Positions 56,480 to 64,000 of a stretch of 64,000 bases of DNA are shown piece by piece (position 1 is the stretch's first letter; each line of letters begins with the position of its first letter). The position numbers were made by a program, and so were the translations under genes. The DNA is taken from contig NC_088204.1 in assembly GCF_037126465.1 (NCBI RefSeq), positions 77,065,807 to 77,129,806 on the forward strand. The letters are read 5' to 3'. The stretch is from Ornithodoros turicata. Lineage: Eukaryota; Arthropoda; Arachnida; Ixodida; Argasidae. The notes under the pieces are model-generated. The model saw nothing but the letters and a program-made list of their open reading frames with translations, made no database searches and had not been told where the DNA came from.

Positions 56480-58514
56480 GGCTGTCACCTGCAAGGAAGA
56501 CGGCAGTGGATTAAACGGCGACAGAATTAAATGCGGGTGGTTTTCCTCACTGGAAAATGCAGACCAGAGCCCGAAAAAATGAGGGAACGACTCAAGCGCA
56601 CGGCCTTCTCAATATGAGTTCCTCCATCAGCTCGCCAGCGCTTATGCCATAATACGATTCGGGTGGATACATATTGCTGACGTGTTAGTGCATATGCATA
56701 CATTTATTAATGCTAGGGTCTGCCACAATACCAATATGGCACAGTTGGAGAGAAGCATATGCTTCAAAGTGCACATTGACCAACGCAGAACTTGTTTCAC
56801 GTTCACTTGATGGAGCACATCAAAGAATTTTGCTGAATTTTGAATAGCGCTGTTTCACTCCTGTAACAGTGGGCAGATGGAGAGATTGCTCAAGGAAGGA
56901 GAGAGAGGGGGGCGCTAGTATGCGTCTTGGACTGACTTCACTGGAGTGCCGTCTCTTTCCAGACAGCTCAGACAGACTCCATGCCACACACCCCCAGAAT
57001 AAAGTACTACACCTCGGAACTGCCACAAGCGTGCGGATGCTTCGACCAAGACTCCTCGCACAGCACTTTCTCAACACTCTGATGTGCGAGTCTGCTTATC
57101 TGGGGCACAGCCAGGATCTGCCACGCGTCGTCCCTCCCGGTTATGACAGAGGCATCAGATAGCAGGTGATAAGTGAGGGTGTTACGTCACCAGACGACTC
57201 TGACCTTCGTCGGCGCCAGGGGAGGTGTTAATGTATTCCGTTCAACCGAGAGTTCTCGAACGTGCGTTGTTGTAGTTTGTCCTCCTTTCATCTGTACGCC
57301 GACCTCAGCGACAGTTGCTTCGAGATGCTAACACGAGGGGTCGATTCGCACGACGTTCGCGACTTTAGTGGCGCACAACTAGGCTATGTAACTACGTTAC
57401 GCCGTGGGAACGCGTTGCGCAATCCGGTTGCGAGAGTTGCAGGACGGATCGCCCAACGAGCGATTCTTCTCGGGAACTGTCTCATCATTTGGCTCCTCGT
57501 TGGAAGACGTCCAATCGCTATGGGTTGCCGTGGTGGCGTCACATCCGAGACGTAATTTCCGCAGCCCAGCGGGGGCGGGTAACGAAGACGCTATAGGAGC
57601 ATGGAAGCTCCACACCACGGTTCAGGTAAAACATTCACGATATTTTTTTCTTCAAAACGTCATTGCAAACAGCCAACAGTATCATTAATTTCGCGCTCTC
57701 GTGCGATTGGACGAAGATGAAGATGATGATGACGATAACATTTTCTAGTGGCATCTCACGATTTCGTTCAATACTACGATGCGACGAGTTGCTCTCGCGT
57801 GTGATGGAGCCCACAACTTGAATTGCGCGCAACCCAAGGATTTTCCTAGCACTCCCCGCAACCCCCTAAAAAAATCTTGCACCCCACCCCCCAAAATAAC
57901 GGGCAGAAAGTCCAAAAACGACCCCCCCCCCCCCTCCTAGATGAAAATCCTGGGAATATCCCTGTCGAACCGTTGGTGAAACGAAGTTGCACCGTTTGAA
58001 TTGACCCTGAATGAAAACGAAACTGTAGGCACAGAATTCCTCCCGGTGGTTCCCTCGCTGAAGACGTGTCAGGGCGTTTTGTTCCATTCCATCAAATTGC
58101 TAGGTCAGACCCACAAATTTGGGATCGGTGTTGGCAAAACAGAGCACTAACGACACCACTTCCTCGAGTTACCCCAAATTTCATTTCCAAATGAATTATT
58201 CAATGCTATATCGGTGTCCTTGCACCTAATTACACTGTCCTGCCCGCAGCCTTTGAAACTTACCTGTACGGAACAGGTTCAAGTATGCCAATGCCCCCTT
58301 GTTTCTCTGCTGCTGTCAACAGATAGTTATATCCCTTCGCAGTGATCGCACGGTGGCTGCAAAAACAGTTGTAATCTGTCGCGGCGAGCCTGGTCCTTTA
58401 TACGTCTCCCTGCCACTTGTGCAAGCACACTATGTTATCTCACTTGGAAAACACTTTTCTTTTCGGCGCGACCGTTCGATAAAATGCGGGAATACCGTAG
58501 CGCGAGTGATATTA

Positions 58515-58658
58515 GGGAGTTTTAGCAGACCGTTGATAACGTGGCTTGCGTCAAACCGTATCAACCGGATCCAATCAGTGGATAAGATTCTGAGTCACGC
58601 GCGACTACGATTGGTTCCCATAGAAACGATAACCTTATCAACGGTATACTAAAACTCC
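58515..58658. mobile_element. Small MITE, about 144 bp, TA-flanked
   Basis: GGAGTTTTAGCAGACCGTTG at the left and the complement of ATCAACGGTATACTAAAACTCC at the right form an imperfect inverted repeat of about 24 nt. TA stands at each outer edge, consistent with a Tc1/mariner-type MITE. Confidence 0.55.
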
Positions 58659-59462
58659 TAAAACTATTCCTGCCGAAGCAGCACAGTGTGCTGAAAGTGC
58701 GAGTGCACTAGGGTGGAAAGGGCAGAACAATTCTGTTTTCTTCGTGGGCAGGAATTGTGCTCGAATAAAGGTTAAACAAGGTTAAAAACTAGCCTGTTCG
58801 GTGAAGCGTACTAAAAGCGATAAAACTTTATGTGCGTAGAACAGGGTTGGAGCCTTTTAGGGGGCAGTTCCGTAAGGTGTACCAGCGAGTGACATGGGCC
58901 AAACCCGCCAGCCCGGCCCTGGTTCGGGCCACCCATACCTGTTCGGCACCGGGCCTGGGCCTGGATTGTTTTATACATTATGAATAGTCTTTATTCCGAA
59001 AACAAGAAGCACACCGGCAGGGCGATTTACCCGCACGGGCCCAGAAAGACCGCTCCATACCAGACCCGGGTTTGTAGTTCGTCGACTGTGGAAAACTCTC
59101 ATATAATCTTTCCTGCATAGATTAAAGAGACGCAGCAGGGATGTCGATTTCGCCAAGGGCAAGTAAATCACCAATTCATCGAGCAACATAGATCTATGTT
59201 CCCCGACTGACTCTCTGCTCCTGATGGCTACGTAGCCAGCTTCTTTCGTTTTAGACCCAGTGTTGTCCGCATGCAATGTAGATTCCCGCCTCAGTTGACG
59301 AACAATGCTTATTTGATGAGTACTTGCATGCAGTGTTGACCGTAATTCTCAATTATAATTTTCTACAAAAAGAAACAGAAACAAAAAGACTACGAGTCCA
59401 ACGGGGACGAAAATTTGTATAGTAAGGAGTTCTGAGGGCTCAGGCTATCCTTTGATGAGCCT

Positions 59463-59580
59463 TTCCCCCCTGTCCCCCACTCCTTCCTTCTGTCCTCTCT
59501 CCATCTGTCCACGTCTGTACGCAGCTCATATAGCCACAGTTGCTTCGCGGCGCTATAACACGGAATTTTAAAAAAATATA
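59463..59580 (+). mobile_element. SINE family 2, 3' fragment
   Basis: CCCCTGTCCCCCACTCCTTC to CAGTTGCTTCGCGGCGCTAT with an A/T tail. A further inverted fragment is at about 61860-61965. Confidence 0.6.
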
Positions 59581-59731
59581 TATAGATGAATCTTCAGAGA
59601 TCGCACATCTACTGGTTTCCGGTACCTTTTAAGATACCGTGAAAGCATTCGTGGAACATGTTTAACGTCACCAAGACAACGAAGGCCCGCTTAATGCACC
59701 CTCTCACTCCTTCTCCACGTGATCCGAAAAG

Positions 59732-60381
59732 CAGTGATGGCCACTAACTACTTCTACAGTAGTTTAACTATAACTACTAACTACTTCGAGATTGAGTAGT
59801 TTAACTAGTAGTTCAACTACTTTTCAGGGGAGTAGTTAAAACTACTTCTTTAACTACTGCAATGTAGTTTAACTACATCTATAACTACTTAACGTTGTCC
59901 ATCAACACCAATTCCTCGTAGTGTTCTTGGACACCTAAGTATGAATCACAAGCAATGATAAAGTTTGGCTCAAGCCATTGCTACGATCGCCAAATACAAA
60001 GCTTGCGGCGAGATTCTTTCTGTGCCTACGCGATAAACTCAGTTGCAGAATTATTTCACAGCAACTGAGGCTTTACTAGACAAGCATTACAAGTGAAGAT
60101 TTAGTATACATGCACGACACAATTGCTCTGCACCTCCGTTCTCATCAAACAAGTAGCTCGAGGTAAAAGTCGGAAGCACAATCGTGCCGTAAAGCTTGCG
60201 GCAAAATCGGAAGTAGTTGGCGCCTTCAGTAACCTAACTACTGTAGTTAACTACTTAAAATAGTAGTTTAACTAGTAGTTGTCACTACATTTCTGCAAGT
60301 AGTTGATAACTACTTTTTAACTACAATCAGGTAGTTTAACTAGTAGTTTAACTACATGTAGTTAACTACTGGCCATCACTG
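59732..60381. mobile_element. hAT-type foldback MITE, 650 bp
   Basis: Ends are CAGTGATGGCC and GGCCATCACTG, an inverted repeat, flanked by the exact 8-bp duplication CCGAAAAG (59724-59731 and 60382-60389). This is the hallmark of the hAT superfamily. Both sides carry dense arrays of TAGTTTAACTAC / GTAGTTAACTAC motifs in both orientations (59740-59890 and 60235-60375) around a unique core. No transposase frame is present. Confidence 0.85.
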
Positions 60382-61523
60382 CCGAAAAGTAGGGTTGCCG
60401 TCTGCTTCAGTAAATCGCCAGAGACCGGTTGAAAAAAAAAAAAAAAAAAAGAGAGAAAGAGCCGTCAATACCGGACTTGACTCGTTGTTGCTACCTTACA
60501 CGCTGTGGTGACATCCCTCCCAAGCTCCTGGCGGAGGACACACGTCACGGAAACGGCCATTCACAACGTCAAAGTCAATACTGTGCAAAACAATGCGCAG
60601 TTGCGAACAATGTTTGATGCGAAGATTGAATTGTGTGTGTGGGCTATGTTTTCGCATTGTTAGGAGTAAGTTGCGCAGGATAAACTCTTTTTGTTATGTG
60701 TAGAATGTGACGTCACAAAAGAAGGGGTGAATAGTCACGTATCCCATTCCAGGACGTGAGAGAGTTGTTATTTTCACAGATAAGTTTCAAGTGTCAGCAG
60801 TTTCGAGTGTCCGCATTGCACAGATGGAGCTCAAGAAGGACAGCGCTGCGGCCCCGTATCACCGCTTATCTTTTTGTGGCCACCTCATTGGAGACCTGCG
60901 TGGTGTTCAGATTTTCAGTTACAATAGAACTGGAAATTTATGACGTCATCTTTGATGGGGGACGGTCCAGGACGTTCATTTCGAGAGTCCTTTTAGTTGA
61001 ATATTATGGCAGGTTGAGTCGGAAAAACATACGCCGGCAAAATTTCGAGCAATTCTCCGAAAAACTCTGCTTTGGGGGACACCAGTAGACGAAAAAGAGC
61101 TCGGCAGGAAAAGTCATCGCTGGGCGCGTTAAGTAGCTGCTCTCTTACTCCTTCTCGGGCGCTCCAAGTTTCGTGCTCCTGGAGCAGCTATTAAACGGCA
61201 CTTGGACGCTTGAACACGTACGCTGGCTGTGTTGCTATTGATCCCTTTTTCTTTTTTTACCCTCTCTGCTCTGCTGCCGCCCCACGTCCTGCGTTCTCTT
61301 TCTTCGCCTTCGTGGAGAGGAGGAAGGGGGTCACGTGACGGAGCATGATGCCCCCTTTTCGTGCACCCTCCAAAAGCAGGTGCGTGAAGAGCGCGCTCGC
61401 GTACGAAACCCGCGCGAAACACTCGCGCTCCGGAGCAGCCACTTAACGCGCCCACTGTTTTGTCGTGGACGCCGCCATATTGAAAGCGCAGCGCCATCTA
61501 GCCGGGAGAGCACGTTTAAAACG

Positions 61524-62207
61524 GCTAAGTAGAGCACAAGCTCTACTTAGCTCTCTCTAGGAGCTCTACAAGCTCTATAACTACCGACATTCTACTCAAC
61601 GTGACGGCACTGTGGGCATTTATATATTGAGGTAAAAAACAGACGACGAAAAACTCCGAATCGCTAGGAAATAATAAACGCCGAAAATCTGTACAGAATA
61701 TGTTAAGAAATAAACTCCGAAAACCGGCAGTTATGAGGAGTAGAACGTTGAAGGTGAGACTGAGTACGATAGGCAATTGTTCTTTTAGGAAAAGCGTTAC
61801 GCTTTTCCGTATTGCTTGGACGAATTCCCTTAGCAGGTAAATTATAGATATGTTGTATTAGCGCCGCGAAGCAACTGTGCCTATAAGCGGCGTACAGACG
61901 TGGAGAGATGGAGAGAGGACTGCAGGAAGGAGTGAGGGACAGGGGGGTTAGCAGGCGCCGTGTGCCGACAGATATTTATGCAAATAAATATTTCGCATAA
62001 GTATCTATCGCAACTTTTGTTCTCGTTACGATAAAAAAGCAAAAAGAAAACTTGCGTCCGTGGCCAATGAGCCCGAGGAGAAAAAATGCGCTTCTCATGA
62101 TCCGAAAGTTGCTCGCTTTAAGCAACTTTCGATTGTGTGACTTCATTTTGCACAAACCATAAGTCTGTTGTATTCCGTGTTACTGCTGCGAAGCAGCAGT
62201 AACACGG
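61524..62207. repeat. Cluster of four perfect short hairpins
   Basis: 61524-61551 (GCTAAGTAGAGC, loop ACAA), 61788-61808 (GGAAAAGCGT, 1-nt centre), 62103-62131 (CGAAAGTTGCT, 7-nt loop) and 62175-62207 (CCGTGTTACTGCTGC, loop GAA). The last arm is copied again at about 62236-62250. Confidence 0.75.
61860..61965 (-). mobile_element. SINE family 2, 3' fragment
   Basis: GCGCCGCGAAGCAACTGTGC to GGAGTGAGGGACAGGGGGG is the complement of the SINE family 2 end. Confidence 0.6.
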
Positions 62208-62488
62208 CAGCTGCGAACACGGCACTGCTGCCAAGCAGCAGTAACACGGTAATTACTAGCAGTTCCTTGCGCGTAACCTTGGCACTGAAGAGGCGATGCG
62301 CAGGAAGGATTCAGTCAGAAGCCAAGTTAGCATTTCCCTGCTGAGTCATAAAACCGCGTGACATGAAAATGGAGGACACACTGCAGTCAAAAAGGTAGTA
62401 CTGGTATATTTTCGCCAAGACAGAGATTAGATATAATAATGCTGTGACTACTATTGGATAACAGAGTGGGAGAGAGGAGGGGCAGCTG

Positions 62489-62590
62489 GACATATGTCGG
62501 CACAGTTCCCTTAGAAGTCGGCCCAGGACGCACATTCCCCGAGGGCGTCAATCGTGCCGTTGCCCACCTCTGTGAGGCCGACAATGGCAA
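62489..62590 (+). mobile_element. SINE family 1, body fragment
   Basis: ACATATGTCGGCACAGTTCC to GAGGCCGACAATGG matches the body of the SINE at 9371-9592 in the opposite orientation; the tRNA-like head is missing. A second short piece (62640-62686, GGGCTGACTTCGGAGG) lies nearby inverted. Confidence 0.6.
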
Positions 62591-64000
62591 GTCCTCTCGC
62601 CATCATCACCACCACCACCAGGTGGATTACTTTGTGTCTTGGGCTGACTTCGGAGGAAACCGTGCCGACATGCATCCGTCTTGGATTATCGCTCTATCAT
62701 ACAAAGGCGTTGCATAGCTACGAACCACGAAAATATAATTCCGAGGAAATGCGTTAGTTGCCCAGTTAGGTACTGAGTATTACTTCGTGTCGTGTAGCTT
62801 CTCACCCCTGGTACCAAGCCATGTGGGTACTAGATGCCCTTTCCCAAAAATTGTATCGCAAAATCAAGAGAAAGGCAACTGGACGTCAGTAATTACATTA
62901 GAACTGTCTCGGTACTCAATTTAGTACTTACGATCCCCTGCTCCAAACCTAGTAACAAAACTAAATACAATTCTCTACGGCTCACGCTATTCGGACAATT
63001 CCGTGTCTTTTTTTTTTTTCACCTTATTTGCAATGAAGTTCCGAGACGGCGAAAACTGACCGCGATCCAAGCAACTAAAATCAACTCTCTGGGTACTGCA
63101 ACGTCGGTACTGTACCCGTACCTATACGCAGTCCTGTTGAAAGGTTGAAATACGTGGCAGTCATCCGGAAAATGCCATCGCAGATTTCCCCAGCTGTCTG
63201 TCTTTTTCGACGGCTGCCATATTTCATTCAGGCGTGCAGGCTTTGTGTTTGTACGCGAACCTCAGGCTCGGTTGATTACGCAGTAGTATTACCGCAGGGA
63301 CCACACCCTCCGACATCCCACAAAGATTTTACAACACCCCCATCTCCTCCCAAAACGTTCAAAAAAAAAAAAAAAAGCGGGTGTCACACACCTCTACGCA
63401 CTTACAGCGTCCCCTTATAGGTGAGCAAACCGCTGCGCAAACCCCTGACACCGTACGTCACCACATGAGCTGTTGCCTTCTAGTCTTGTAGTTTTTTTCT
63501 TCCTGCGCATTACCATTAAGGAAAACAAAAAGGAAGGACTCACCCTAGGCATACTGCATCCCTTAGAATCACAAATCCTTGATGAGAAACGCTCGCAGAC
63601 GAAAACTGGCGCGCGCTCGTCGCGCTTAACAGCTGCGTTGCCCTCCTTGCAGAATAATGGGCAATAAACTAGCAGACGACAAAGCGAAACACAAACAAAA
63701 AGAGCCTTCCGCAAGGTGCAAAAGTCCCGCCAGGCCTGGCGATAGTGAAGGGACAGACGGGGTAGACCGACTGCCTGTAAGATTATCCTTCTGCCGGTAT
63801 TATTATACTGCTTTGAATAGCAGTACTACGGAAACAGGATCACGCATCTGAGCACATGAGAGGATCCGGATCACGTGGTGTGGCTCGTGCCGTTTAGTGA
63901 TGTCCCTATCGCATGGACGTTCAGAGAAGCGAGTTTCCGAGAAGAGAAATCCCGCGGACAAGATAAGTGACACAAACAAACATCACTATGCTGTTGAAAA

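Larger units (their letters stand above)
56490..64000. other. Non-coding stretch right of the PPxY exon
   Basis: Should contain the 5' exon and promoter of the membrane-protein gene, but I could not place them. It otherwise has MITEs, SINE pieces, the hairpin cluster and G/C-rich degenerate GGGCTCGAGCCCG-type sequence (58880-59080, and similarly 49380-49650). Confidence 0.4.

Overview
The window looks like nuclear DNA of an arthropod, most probably an ixodid (Ixodes-like) tick. Genes are small, split into short exons and separated by kilobases of repeats. Several interspersed repeats (two tRNA-derived SINE families, a palindromic AACTTCACCG element and an 'acctctccctgtttgtaaac' element) are ones I associate with Ixodes genomes. 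The tick assignment rests on memory of those repeats, not on a search.

The main content is a tandem array of five paralogous genes on the minus strand. I assembled them by matching splice sites and reading phase between copies. The four complete members share one structure: exon 1 (91 nt, signal peptide), exon 2 (110 nt), exon 3 (66 nt), exon 4 (42 nt) and exon 5 (84 nt with stop). That is 393 nt, or a 130-residue precursor of a small secreted protein with four conserved cysteines (27, 50, 80, 105). I do not recognise the family. Gene 1 (exons 1-2 only, 782-2463) runs off the left edge. Gene 2 is 6997-15346, gene 3 is 21457-27518, gene 4 is 31396-38185 and gene 5 is 42573-50166. Intron 2 begins with GC instead of GT in all five genes.

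Superimposed on this is a three-unit tandem segmental duplication: unit 1 about 13093-25415, unit 2 about 25416-36077, unit 3 about 36078-47279. Its boundaries fall inside intron 1, so genes 3 and 4 combine exon 1 of the gene 2 lineage with exons 2-5 of the gene 5 lineage. The duplication junction lies inside the LTR of a miniature LTR retroelement that is still complete at 47163-48098.

Mobile-element remains fill introns and spacers: Ty3/gypsy reverse transcriptase and integrase fragments, two Tigger/pogo-type elements keeping the acidic C-terminal end of a transposase (one inserted in a gypsy RNase H domain), a hAT-type foldback element with an 8-bp target duplication, a TTAA-flanked element, smaller MITEs and many perfect short hairpins. 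From 50.2 kb to the end the DNA is mostly non-coding. The one credible gene there is a minus-strand exon (about 55994-56488) for a two-pass membrane protein with a PPxY motif.
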